Of a stretch of 64,000 bases of DNA, positions 23,999-35,474 are shown piece by piece; the stretch's first letter is position 1, and every line of letters starts with the position of its first letter. The translations under genes were made by a program, and so were the position numbers. The DNA is from Prinsepia uniflora (Eukaryota > Streptophyta > Magnoliopsida > Rosales > Rosaceae), in assembly GCA_032719365.1 (NCBI GenBank), contig CM064873.1, positions 11,318,501 to 11,382,500 of the forward strand, given 5' to 3'. The notes below the pieces were generated by a model that made no database searches, was not told the origin of the DNA, and was given only the letters and a program-made list of their open reading frames with translations.

Positions 23999-24979
23999 GA
24001 TCCAGCAAGTTTGATCGGTTGGTTATGGCTTGGTATTTATGTTTTCTGATACAGTTTTATGACGCTGATGATATGATTTCTATAACTGTTTTATAGTGTT
24101 TCTGTTTTTATGATGAGGTTTATGTGATTTATAATTGTTTTAATAACCAGATTATGCATGTGGTTTCAAAACGGAGGGCCAAACCCGGTTTTCTTATAAA
24201 TGGTTTTGGAAACTTCTCTTTTATTTATGGTCCACTCACGCCTTCTGTTTTAACTTGCCCTCCAGGTCGTGGAGCTAGCACGGGGTTTCGGCGTCGAGAC
24301 AGCGTCTGAGGCATAGAAGTCACGGGAGCGATCCCGGAGTGTTGTAAAGTTTTCCGTGTGCGTGTATCTAGTTACCAGCTTTCTTTCTGTTGTATTCAGT
24401 ACTATGCTCTGTAAATTTTAACTTCGGGATGTTTTAAAGTTCTCTTGAGTCTGACGGTGTAGTTTAGTAGTTGTTTTGGTGTTGGGTTGGGGTGTCAGAC
24501 GGGAGCAGGATTTACCTCGATTTTTGGGGTGAAACCGGGGTGGGTCCTGACAAGCTAGCTATCGGAATTGTAGATTAAGGTTAGGTATAGAAGTGAATGT
24601 AGTTTGGTTTGAGGATTCACTTAATATTTTCCCCTTGAAGAAGATCCTAGCCACTAAGGGGCATCTAACTATTATAACTATAGTATATATGTATGTCGCA
24701 GGCCGCATCACTTATTTTCTTTCAATAAAGTTTTCACCGACATTATAATAAGAACATTCAAAAACCATATCCTCTAATATGAACTTTTAATGATTATCAA
24801 ATTTTATATGGTAATGATATATAAATCACAATGTATAAAATTAAAAAAACCATGGGTTGTCTTTAAAATAATCATATAATTGAAAGAAACTACGTACATA
24901 GTTTGTAGTTTTGTAAATCACATTTTTACTATAGGTAAAATTGACTAATACAAATAAGACTTACCTGTAGTAGTAGTTA

Positions 24980-25507
24980 AGGGTGTTAATTTTTTACACG
25001 ACTCGAAACGCGCATGAAATTTATCCAGGTCATCCCACACGATTAAAATTTTGAGTCATTTTCGGGTCAATCCGTTATGACCCGTTTATTAAACGAGTGA
25101 GTTTCGGATCAATCTGTTAACCCGTATAATGACATGTTAACCTGTTTAATAAATATGTAGATTTTAGGTTAACAGGTTAACCCGTATATTAGCTTATATA
25201 TTGACTCATTTAATAAACGTGTCATTACTAACTCATATATCTTCCCATTTATCTACCTAAATATCTATTAAATTTTATAATTTAAATAGGTTAAACGAAT
25301 CAAACAGGTTATAGGTTAATTGGGTTTTAAGTATGACCTATTTATTAAATGAGTTAAACGGGTTATATGGGTCATTAACAGGTGGGATTCAGGTTGAACA
25401 TTCTTGACACGATTATTAAACGAATCGGATTTGACTTGAATATAAATGAGTAAAATAGAATTTATGACACGATATAAATCTGACACGACATAACCCATTG
25501 ACACCCT
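24980..25507. mobile_element. Inverted-repeat element, AGGGTGTYAAT termini
   Basis: Left end AGGGTGTTAAT and right end ATTGACACCCT are inverted repeats, each followed inward by ACACGACtcg-like sequence. The interior consists of degenerate GTTAACCCGTTTAATAAACG-type words in both directions. Related but incomplete copies lie at 38777-39005 and 45945-46160. No transposase. A non-autonomous DNA transposon is likely; the superfamily cannot be told. Confidence 0.55.
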
Positions 25508-25948
25508 AAACATGTGTTTAACAAAAAGTATAAAATATAGTATAGTTAGCAAATGCTTTGTGGGGTTGGTGTTGAAGAGTCATATCACGTAGCTTTCATG
25601 GTCGGCGCACACAAATGGTAAAACAGTATTTTAATGTTACTATTATTCGCTTAACGAATTTCCAGTTCAGGCAGTGGACTCACCACAGTACGTCATAGAT
25701 ACACTTGAAACATAAATAAAATATTATTGTAACAAAATATTGGTATTGGAGATTGTTTTGTCAAATTGGAGATTGTTTTTAGAGCATTCACATCTTAAAT
25801 TTCTATCAATAAATCAAAAACAGAAATTAAAATTTGCTTAATTTTAAAAGAACCATATTAAAAATTTGTGTTCTCAAACCAACACGTATAGTGGACGTTA
25901 TGAACCCTAATTTGGATGAATCAAATACAAGAGTAGGTTATCTGAAAG

Positions 25949-25967
25949 ATATATATATATATATATA
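25949..25967. repeat. AT microsatellite
   Basis: Uninterrupted (AT)n of about 19 bp. A second run is at 26251-26272. Confidence 0.9.
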
Positions 25968-27265
25968 CAAGGAGCAAGTGCTTGTCGTGTGGGCTCCAAG
26001 TTGTGGGATTAAGGACAAATTATAGCACACTAAGGCCACTTTTAATGGCTAGTGTCACTGACAATCTCATATCCATGAATTTGTGCATCGCATATATAAA
26101 AATATTGGTCTTCATTGAGAGAATACAACACTACCTACTCCCAATTTCATTGGATATTTCATAATGATTCTACTATTCAAATATCATTAGCGCTTCTTTA
26201 TGGACATTAAAGGTGAAGTGCGTAACGACTTAACACCGTTCACTTACCAGATATATATATATATATATATATCAACTTTCTTCGAACAATTTTGTATGGA
26301 GAATAATAATATCACACCAATATATAGAGAAACACATCATACCATATTGAAAAAAAAATATTCCATTGGACATAAATGAAAATCAGCCACTGACATTAAT
26401 TCATTATGGTTTATTAGGTATCTAAGATATCAGCACTCAAGGAAGGTGCCAAAAAAGAAAAGGTCAGATTTTTGAGATCATACATATAGAAGGCCATCTA
26501 TGTATAGGCAACAAAATCTAGGGTAGCCCCCAACTATAAGGCACCTTCAAAGGCTTTCATTTGCTGATTAAAAGGGCATCTTTAAAGCCACTTGATATGT
26601 GAATAAGATTAATAGACCATGAACATTTACACAAAGCTAAAAAGCAAGAATAGCTAGCCTTGAAATTTCTAAAATTGAAATTCATTAAAGAATGGCCGGC
26701 AGTGGTCCTTGGTGGCAACGAAGTGGACGGTGACGTTGACGATGGTTGGCTGCTGGTGACTGTGCGAGGTAGGGGATAATTAATCGGTAACATTTTTAAT
26801 ATTACTTTCTTTTAGATTAGAGAAATAGTAACTATGTAGGTTCGTAACATGGGGTGGAAGGTGGAAGGTGGATCCACATTCTTGTCTCTTTGACTCCTCT
26901 TTTTCCTCCTACACTTTGAATTTTTCTTAATTGTAATAGATTGTTGAAAATCCAGTTTTACAATATCATTTCATTTCACAAATTTCTTTGTGAAGTTCTT
27001 AGTAAGTTGGAGTAATTATTGTCCGGTCAAAAATTACGTGTTTATGTATTATAACATCAATATATATTATTTATCGATAATACTACCATAAAAATAAAAT
27101 ATAAAATATATGAACAACATCGTTCCACGTAACATCTTGATTTATAAATTTCTTTATTAATATATTTTTCGTTGAAATGCAATGTTTGTTAGAAGGTCCA
27201 ACTTGGGTATAAGGTACTCTCGGTGGTCATATTTATATTCCTTGGAGACTGCTTACCTTGGTTGA

Positions 27266-27466
27266 TCATATTATGGGCATCACTGTGAAATTCAACTTCA
27301 TTTTTTTTAAGTATATCCATAGGAAAATTAATTTTATTGCTGATGCTTTTATTAAATTGGATCACAACCATCTGTAAAGTTTATATTAGATTGCTTATCT
27401 TCCTGGTGCCGTGAGAGATGCTTAGCTTTTTAATTTTGTTGGTGGTCGTTATGCTAAAGGTTTTAG
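27266..27466 (+). pseudogene. LINE RNase H-like remnant
   Basis: One frame reads FKYIHRKINFIADAFIKLDH followed, after two stops, by LPGAVRDA-stop-LFNFVGG. This matches the pattern at the end of the RNase H domain of plant LINE and RNase H-like proteins (R-x-x-N-x-x-A-D-A-x-x-K-L-x-H, then a short C-terminal block). Only this tail is recognisable, and it is broken by stops. Confidence 0.45.
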
Positions 27467-29610
27467 TATCCAAAAAAACAAACTTTGTATAAAGTATTGG
27501 TATAAGTGGAAACCTCAAATCTAGAGCTACGAGGAGGGATCGAATCTTCGTACTTTGACGTACAATATATGGTGATTCATACTTAAAGACAATGGTACCT
27601 AAAATCCTCACTTGAAAATCACACAAAGCCTAAGTTGAGTAGATTTTTAAGAACGAATCACGATATGAGTTAATTTTTTCATGTGAGTATTGAAATTTTA
27701 TGATTCATAATTCATTAAATTTTTTTGTTATTACACGTTGTTATGAGTGCTCAAATATCTTGATTTTTCTCCGAGTTTATGGCACATTCGAAATATGGAC
27801 AAGTAAAAATAAAATAAAAACATAAAAACCCAAGAACATGATTTATAGTGAGAAATTTGATATATCATATTCGGACGATAGAACTTTGGGTGAGAGAGTT
27901 AGAAAAAGGTTGAGCTTCTACAGCATATAAGCATATTCCCTTTGGAAATCTAATGTATAAAATTTGTTAGATGACCATTGAAGAAGTTATAATCGAACTT
28001 TGAAAATGCAGTTAAGAATCTGGGTTGCAGAATGCAGATCAATTTTATTTTGTGTTAGAAAATAGGTGGCTTGAATTAGGTTAAATGCTGGTGCAGTTCT
28101 AATGACCATGCTCCTCCAATTGTCCGTTTTTTTTTTTTTTTTCTACGGTCACCACCCATTCATCACATTTTGATTTCAATGTATGAATTGCCAAAAGTGT
28201 CCATTCTATGCTGCTTTGCAGCTTTCATGACAGACTTTTCTTTCTTCAATCAATGTTCCTTCAAAGTTAAGTTCAAAGTACAAAAGTTACCAGCTCTTGC
28301 CAAAATAATCTAAATAATTATATTAATAAATAGAGAGATTAAAATAGCTAATTGCAAAGGGTGGTTTGCTGGTTTAATTATCAATATTCTTGTTTGTTTA
28401 TAGGTTTACTATTTGAATTTCACTTGCTGTATCATGTGGCCATCAGATGGCGCAAGAAGTGTATATAACCTGATATCAACCTAATGGTGGCACAGGAGTC
28501 CAATAAGAATACGAACTGGTCTCTACCTTACATAGGCACACTTTGTACAATGCCAAAGAAGTTAGAACAAGCAATTAAATGAGAGGCTCTTCAATCGAAC
28601 ATAATTCGTACAATATCATTCATACTGAAAAGTTTAATGTGAAATTTTAAATAAATTAAATATGTATTATGTGACACATAAAATCAACATAAATCCAATT
28701 TAAAATTTTACAAATTATCGTTGAGTTTGACTTACCAGGTACAAAGATGGTTGAATACTAGCAAAGTGGCAATGTGATCTTAATAGATTGCCGAGTCCTA
28801 AATAAATGATTGTTTGAAAGTTTTATTTTGACCAGTTTTATGTTTTATGCTGATTTTAGTGGATTCTTCTACCATTTATGGAACTTTTATGGGGCTTGTT
28901 CATACACACTAACACACAGAAAGTCAGAAAAAAATAGTTGGTGTATGGTTAGAAAGTATGACAAGTTGCAGAAGAATTGGAAGAAAAGAAAGAAAACGAA
29001 TGCGTGGAGTAAACTAAAACTAGGATGAAGTGAATCCTTCGAGGGGGAGGCCCTGAATATAAGCATATAAACATAAAAAGGAATATTTGGTGGTGCACTA
29101 CTGCACTGTGCCTAGAGCTAGCGAAATGCCCTATGTTACGTCCTATTTTATAGAGACAGGAAGAAATTCAAAATTTTTTTTCCTTTGGCTCTCCGGAGGA
29201 GAAGCCACTGGCCCAGAGCCGTGTACGAGTGCTGTAGCTGCTTCTTCCTTGGCATGGCTTTTGGTATTGCTTATAAGGAAATCAAACTGGCTTTAAAGAT
29301 AATAGAATTCGAGACTTGTCTTTACATAATAAATCGCTAGTGCCAGTAGCATTACTTAATACATTTTAGGTTCCAAAGACATGGAGCTCGAAGCGAGGGC
29401 TGTTGTTTTTCTATTCTTCTCAGTTGGCCTAAGGGGTCGAATGTATTAGCCGGATAAATATGAACGTTTGGACCCGGTTTGGTTTTAAGCTAATCGTGGC
29501 CGTTGGTTTAAACGATTGGGCACGATTGAGTTATGCGTAAAACTCAAAATCTCTGTTGGAAAATTGAAGGAGCTTCCCGAGTTTGAGCACGTTAGTGTCG
29601 AAATTGCAAA

Positions 29611-31929
29611 ATGGCGTCTCTTCTTCGATCAGCGACGCTTAAAGCTCTCATATCACTCGGCAGTCCCTCAATACACGAAGCCGTATGCCGCCGGACCAGA
29701 ACCATGACCGTTCGGGCGTTCTCGGCGACCTTGTCTCCGCCTTCTAAGGCGATGGTGTACGAGCAACACGGCCCTCCAGATAGGGTCATTAGGTCATCCT
29801 CTAAATTTACTTACAACTTCACTCTTTATTTCAATTTTTTTTCCAATTTAAGTTCTAAATTTTTGGTATTTTACTGTTGGAAGAGTGATAGAGTTGCCGC
29901 CAGTTGAAGTGAAAGAGAACGATGTGTGTGTGAAAATGTTGGCTGCTCCCATCAACCCATCTGATATTAACCGAATTGAAGGTTTTTCTGTCTTTCTATT
30001 ATTTTTTATTTTTAGTTTTTGCCTCATTCGGGTTATTTTTTTCCTTTAATTAGTGGGTTAGAAATTTGGATATTTGAATTACTATTTGTTTGATTGCTCA
30101 GAAAATGGAGCTAAATTTGTTAATGGAATACGTTCTCAGAGTTGTTGCTTCATATTAGCTTTTTCTTAAGAAAGATATTGAGGAAAAATGAACAGCTTAG
30201 TTGCAAAGTTTTTAAAGATCAAATTTTGAGTGTATCTTTGTTGAATTAACTATTTGTTGCTTACTAGTTGGGGTTTTTGAATTGAACCATGAAAGGCGTA
30301 TACCCTGTGAGGCCACAAGTTCCTGCAGTTGGAGGATATGAAGGTGTAGGAGAAGTACATTCAGTCGGGTCGGCAGTTAAAAGTCTCTCGCCCGGAGATT
30401 TGGTCATCCCATCTCCGCCTTCTTTCGGTAAATTCCTTAAATTTGTGGTTATGAAGAAAATTTTGCATGTTCTTTGTGACTATAATGAGACACTTTATAA
30501 TCTTTTTCTTAGGGACATGGCAGAGTTATATTGTGAAGGATCAGAGTGTATGGTACAAGATTAATAAGGATTCACCCCTGGAATATGCTGCCACTATTAC
30601 GGTTAATCCTTTGACTGCTCTAAGAATGCTTGAAGACTTCACCACTTTAAAGTCAGGTACTGGAACATCTGTAATTCCTATGCATCTTTCTTTTAACTTT
30701 TTGTCAGTTACTAATTTGGTTTGAATAGGAGATGCTATTGTTCAAAATGGAGCAACAAGCATTGTGGGGCAGTGCATTATTCAGCTTGCAAAGAATCGTG
30801 GCATCCATAACATTAACATAATAAGGGACAGGTGCTAATAAGAACGATTTGTTTATCTGTTGTGTATTATGATCCATCTTCCATTATTAAGATTAAAAGA
30901 TGTAGTTTTCTACAGGGCCGGTGTAGATGAAGTAAAAGAAAAGCTCAAAAACCTTGGCGCTGATGAAGTTTTTACCGAGAGTCAACTGGAAGTCAAGAAT
31001 GTCAAGGGTCTTCTGGTATTATCTAATTGCCTCGTTAAGCTGATATTTTTTAATGGTCTGCTGGCAGTTCTGGTCTTGTTAATTATTTTACAAATTACAG
31101 TTTGATCTTCCTCGACTGAGTTGTTTGACTAATCTTTTGCCTCTAATTTGATTTACATGCCAGGCTGGTATTCCCGAACCTGCATTGGGATTTAACTGCG
31201 TTGGAGGCAATGCTGCTTCTTTGGTTCTTAAATTTTTGGGGTATGATTTGCCACTTATTTTTAATGATCTTAATGTCTAATGTGCTTCTATAAATGCAAT
31301 TCATTTCTGTTTTTAGACGGGCCGGAACTATGGTAACATATGGTGGGATGTCTAAGAAACCTATTACTGTATCAACTTCATCTTTTATTTTTAAGGTATG
31401 CCTTGCATTACTTTATATTTCCACTTATTGCAGGAGTGTGTTAAAAACCAAATTTTCTCGAACGTCTCAGTCCAACCATATAGATAGGACTGAATTATGC
31501 ATTCCTTTTCTGTTAGCAGAGAAATTGGTGATTAGCTCCACAAGCTAATATCAGTTTGTTTTCCTTTCATGTCTGCTTCATTTCCATCATGTGTCAATTA
31601 TGTCTGTTTTGCAGGATCTTTCTTTGAGGGGGTTCTGGTTGCAGAGTTGGATGAGTACAGAAAAAGCCCAAGAGTGTAGGGTTTTGATCAATCACCTCCT
31701 CGACCTAGCGCGGGAAGGGAAGTTAAAATATGAGTAAGCTCTCTCTCTCTCTCCGTCACAATTTTTTTTTTTTTTTTTAAATTTTGATTGTTGGGTATTT
31801 AACTGTGTTGGAGGCTTCCCTATTTGCAGAATGGAACTAGTTCCTTTTGACAATTTCAGTGCTGCCTTGGATAAGGCGCTTGGGAAGCGGGGGAGCCAAC
31901 CAAAACAAGTTATCAATTTTCAACTCTAA
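29611..31929 (+). CDS. MECR: Mitochondrial enoyl-[acyl-carrier-protein]/trans-2-enoyl-CoA reductase
   Basis: Ten exons: 29611-29792, 29884-29981, 30296-30427, 30513-30656, 30729-30831, 30916-31015, 31164-31240, 31317-31395, 31615-31733, 31830-31929. All introns are GT-AG and the joins keep frame, giving 377 residues, close to the usual plant length. The first ~45 residues are rich in Arg, Ser and Ala without acids, like a mitochondrial presequence. Then come MVYEQHGPPDRV, the NPSDINRIEGVYP block with the conserved Tyr (about residue 96), VGGYEGVGEV, the nucleotide-binding NGATSIVGQ and the end KQVINFQL. The family does the NADPH-dependent last step of mitochondrial type II fatty acid synthesis, which supplies lipoate precursors. 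The start is the first Met of the presequence. The gene appears intact and is tail-to-tail with the HAD fragment, whose stop is 277 bp away. Confidence 0.95.
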
Positions 31930-32205
31930 ACAACAATGCCTGAAAAGTGAAAACTTTTGTTTTGGTGATCTCCTATTATTTGATGTAATTATTGTTCAAT
32001 ATTTCCTTTTAGACCTACCAAATTTTTCCTGTTTTAATTCATCATGTCGAAGTAAACCATTTGCAAATTCAAGGGGATGTTGGCATATTACCCTAAATTC
32101 TCAATTCTCATTGGAATAAAATGCTAAAAATATACCTGATGAAGTTGACAACAAATATTAAAACTTGCAGAGGGAACCGATAAAATCAAATGGGCAAACT
32201 AAATT

Positions 32206-33581
32206 CTATGTGGTGAGCTCCGTCCTTGAAACATAGTCCGCAGCTTCTTCCACGGTGTCAACAATCTGCGCAAGCATCATCTTGTATTCGTTAACAGATT
32301 CTAATTCTAATAAATGGAACGTGCGGTTACATCTCTGACAACCCGTGGGATCGTGGGGAAGAACAAGTTAATGAACGAGACAAGATCCGCAGGAAACGCT
32401 GCATGATTTTCCTTTCCCTTGAAAACCCCTGTCCCCGTGAGGATTGAAAACCAGGGATGCCCCGCCTGAGATCAAAACATAAAGTTAATTACTGCATCAC
32501 AATGTGCTTAGAATTTTGGATAGTGTCCATATTATTCTTGTAAAAAACTATGCAACACAATTTCGGGTCCAAAAGAGCCAAACCTGATGTGCACCGTTGA
32601 TATCGACTGATGGATTATCTCCTATCATATACAGCTTTTTGAAATAATGAATTTCAGCATTTGTGTGATTGACAACTTGAGCAGTATCTTGAAGAGAAGA
32701 CACGAGTTGCTTAAGTACGAGTTCTGCGTTCTTGAATACGAATGGATTTGGCTTCCCATAAGTTGTATATTCCAGAGCATGAGGGTGGATTCTACATATA
32801 TGGAGAATCTACTAAGTTGAGACTTTGAGAAAACACAAATTCATGATCAACTCTAAAGCCATTGAGTTACATCATACATGGCATTTTCGAAACGAGTTTA
32901 GCATACCATATCTCAGGATTCTAATGGAACGATTAAAATGAACACTTGTATATTTCTAGGCTTACCTATTAAAGACGGATTCTAGTGCAATTCTGAAAGC
33001 TCCCATTCCAAAACGCTCAGTAGGAAAAGCAGCCTACCCTTAGTGGTACCTTGTCAGTACACACTAAACTTTTCTAGCAAAAGTAGATCCAGAGAAATTC
33101 AAGAATGCATACTAGAATTAACAGCATAGTTAACTTACTATGAGAGAGGGTGGGAGGGAGAACCAACCTGGTAGGCAAGGTCATCTTGCTCAAAATACAG
33201 CTGTGGCTGGTGTCCAATTTCCCGGCCAGAAAGACCACCAGTTCTTAAAATGTCGCACAAGACCTGGAAGCATCCATCATTGTCAGTCCATACTTTTAAA
33301 GCTTGTAAAATGGCTAGCAGGTAGATTTAAGAACATCTAGCAGAACAAGAAAGTTGGGGAATAAAGAACTTAAAAGAGTTTCTACAGACCATTTTAATAG
33401 GATTATTGATAATATGTCTAGCTATCAAATAATGATGAAAGAATCGCAAATACTCTTAGTATAGCTGAATATGTGCATACATGAAATGCCTATAATTTCA
33501 CGGTAAACTAAACTCGTTCGCAATAACCTGAATTTCTCTGCTCCAATCAACAGAATTACTAACTACAAACGCGGCCTGAAC
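32206..33581 (-). pseudogene. 3' half of HAD-superfamily (CECR5/HDHD5-like) hydrolase gene
   Basis: Minus-strand exons: 33528-33581 (upstream edge open), 33168-33263, 32966-33033, 32584-32791, 32382-32465, 32206-32265. Splice sites are GT-AG with consistent phases, and the joined part encodes about 189 residues ending SRTELTT. Recognisable blocks are AAFVVSNSVDWSREIQ, DILRTGGLSGREIGHQPQLY, TTYGKPNPFVF, the HAD motif IV region YMIGDNPSVDINGAHQAGHP and GTGVFKGKENHAAFPADL. The N-terminal half with the catalytic DxD motif is absent: coding similarity stops near 33590, exactly where an inverted-repeat insertion begins. No earlier exon is found before the MAP kinase gene. The remaining exons carry no stop or frameshift, so loss is recent, or a 5' part has been moved. 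In Arabidopsis, from memory, a HAD gene also lies near the MECR gene, so this may be conserved neighbourhood. Confidence 0.8.
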
Positions 33582-33593
33582 TCTTTGTGAGAT

Positions 33594-34564
33594 ACATGGA
33601 TAAAAATATCGCTAGATTTTGACGATATGTCGCCGAAATTTTGTTAATTTGGGCCAGCGGCACATAAGAAGGGAGGAAGGATATTGACCGAAATTTCGAA
33701 ATTATTTCTTGTTTTAAGCAATGATTGAAATATCCATATCGACGGATATATTGCTAACCAAATTTACGGATATCGCTCTAAATATCAATATCGTTTACGG
33801 TCAACAAAAATGACGGAAATTTAGTCTAAAAGTTGGAAATTTTTAATGAAATTTTGGGAAAAATATAAGTACCGAATAATGATTATATAAGTAATAAAAT
33901 TAGAAAATGACTTTGATATAATAAAATATATGATGAATAATATGATGCAATATGATTCTAATGATGACTAATAATATAAAATTTTAAATATAAATATAAA
34001 TTGAAGTTAATTACTATAATTGAATGTTAATATAGTTAAAAACATAACAATATTCAATGAAAGAAAAATGATAAAATAAGTCCAAATATATTTAAAATTG
34101 AAAAAAAAAAAGATGAAAAAATAGGGTCAAACTTTGTTCAAAAATTGGAAGGAATGGGTATATTTAAAATTGGAAGAAAAAAAAATGAAAAAAAAAACCA
34201 AACTATGTTGAAAAATTGGAGGAAAAAAAATAGCAATGCACTAAACCAACTTGGCTAGCCATTCTTATTGTAAGTTTAAGCAGCGTCTTATATATAACAT
34301 AAAAACTAACAGTCATCTCTTACTTTCAGCAGGATCTGCAACTCGGGTTTTCCAACCCAACTCAATCTCCTTCGTTTTACGTTCGATTTTTACGAATTAA
34401 TAGTGCATAATCATCGTTTTGATCCCAGAAAGGGATCTATGAGCTCAAAATAAGAAAATACTTTGATATTTCGGCAAATTTCTTTCCCCTTTAGGTGTCG
34501 CCAACTGGAATTATCGATATATCGACAATATATCGATGGTTTCGATCAATATTTTCATCTATGG
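33594..34564. mobile_element. MITE-like insertion with imperfect inverted ends
   Basis: Left end CATGGATAAAAATATCG and the reverse complement of the right end, CCATAGATGAAAATATTG, align imperfectly over about 36 bp, continuing with CGATATATCGA-type words. The interior is very AT-rich, with A tracts and no coding capacity. It abuts the broken end of the HAD gene. No target duplication could be identified, so the edges are approximate. Confidence 0.4.
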
Positions 34565-34880
34565 ATGTTAATTATCTTAGAGGTTTCTTTTGTAATTTTG
34601 TTTAGGTTCTCCTCAAAAAAAAAAAAAAATCATCTAATTGCATATTTGGGCATTTTTAGTAAATAGGTCTAAATTGATACAAATTCAAAATGTTAAGGTG
34701 TATTGGAAAATTAAAAATATTAACGTGAAGGTGCATTTGAAAATTAAAAACACTAGTGTGTAAATCTAAAGGAGACGTTACCGTAAGTTAAAAATTTAAA
34801 ACCTTATTTGTAATTTGAAATGACCCCCAAATCATTTTCATACCAACAAAATGTTGGTAATTAAGAAATGACCCCCACCC

Positions 34881-34881
<1 letters not shown>

Positions 34882-34913
<32 letters not shown>
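34882..34913 (+). repeat. C homopolymer (32 bp)
   Basis: Thirty-two consecutive C, preceded by ACCCCCACCCA. On the minus strand this is a G run able to form G-quadruplexes. The length may be inexact because long homopolymers are error-prone in sequencing. Confidence 0.85.
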
Positions 34914-34915
<2 letters not shown>

Positions 34916-35474
34916 CATTAACTTGCCCATGATGTAAACTCATCCAATCACAATGTCATTTCCCCGTTGAAAGTTATAAAATCCTTACAAAAATTCATAT
35001 AACTTGATAAATGTAGTAGAGGAAAATGAATGAATGCCAATTTACGATAAAGAAGAACATAAAAGTTGCAATCCGATCGATATGAAGATGAAAACAACCT
35101 AAGGCGTCTTGTTTTCCCAGATATAATTTTATTTGTAAACCTATTTGGTTTTGAAACATATTTGATTTACTATATAAATACACATCAAAATCCAAAGAAG
35201 GCCAAAAGAACCAAAGCCTTCTTTCATTCAAACCGACTCTCAATTGAACGGAACCAGAAGCTTCACACTCCCACTCTCAATATGAAATAGCCCATTTCAT
35301 CCTCTCAACACGACGGAGAAGTCCATTTCCCTAGGGTTCATCTTCTTATATACATTCTCCTCACACACGATACGTTACTAACCTTTCGAAAAGAGAAGCA
35401 TCCTTCAACTATGATGCCGGTGGTAACAGTCAAAGAAACAACAGAAACAGAATATGGATTGCTATTCACCAAAA

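Larger units (their letters stand above)
2427..24552 (+). mobile_element. Solo LTR (unit C) split by elements A and B
   Basis: The LTR starts TGTAACGACCCGTCCC at 2427 and ends GGGTCCTGACA at 24552, flanked by a perfect 5-bp target duplication AGCTA (2422-2426 and 24553-24557). Removing A and B and one copy of each of their target duplications joins 2427-3875, 13514-14232 and 23753-24552 into one LTR of about 2.97 kb. No primer site or internal domain remains, so it is a solo LTR left by recombination between two LTRs. It has the family features: two related U3 modules (2556 and 2728), GTGGGTGGAC near 13869, GTCCACTCAC at 24230-24239, and a TTTAAAGACTCGG array (23849-23998) near the B insertion point. 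Confidence 0.92.
24558..29610. other. AT-rich intergenic region
   Basis: No gene is supported. It holds an inverted-repeat element (24980-25507), AT microsatellites (25949-25967 and 26251-26272), a LINE remnant (27266-27466) and a T homopolymer near 28128-28142. The last few hundred bases before 29611 should contain the MECR promoter, but no clear TATA box was identified. Confidence 0.6.

Noticed and set aside
26557..26793. 78-codon reverse frame with a Ser/Thr/Pro-rich start
   Set aside because: No homology pattern, no neighbouring exons, in AT-rich intergenic DNA; chance frame.
28810..29028. 72-codon frame upstream of MECR
   Set aside because: Composition typical of AT-rich non-coding DNA, no motif and no splice partners.
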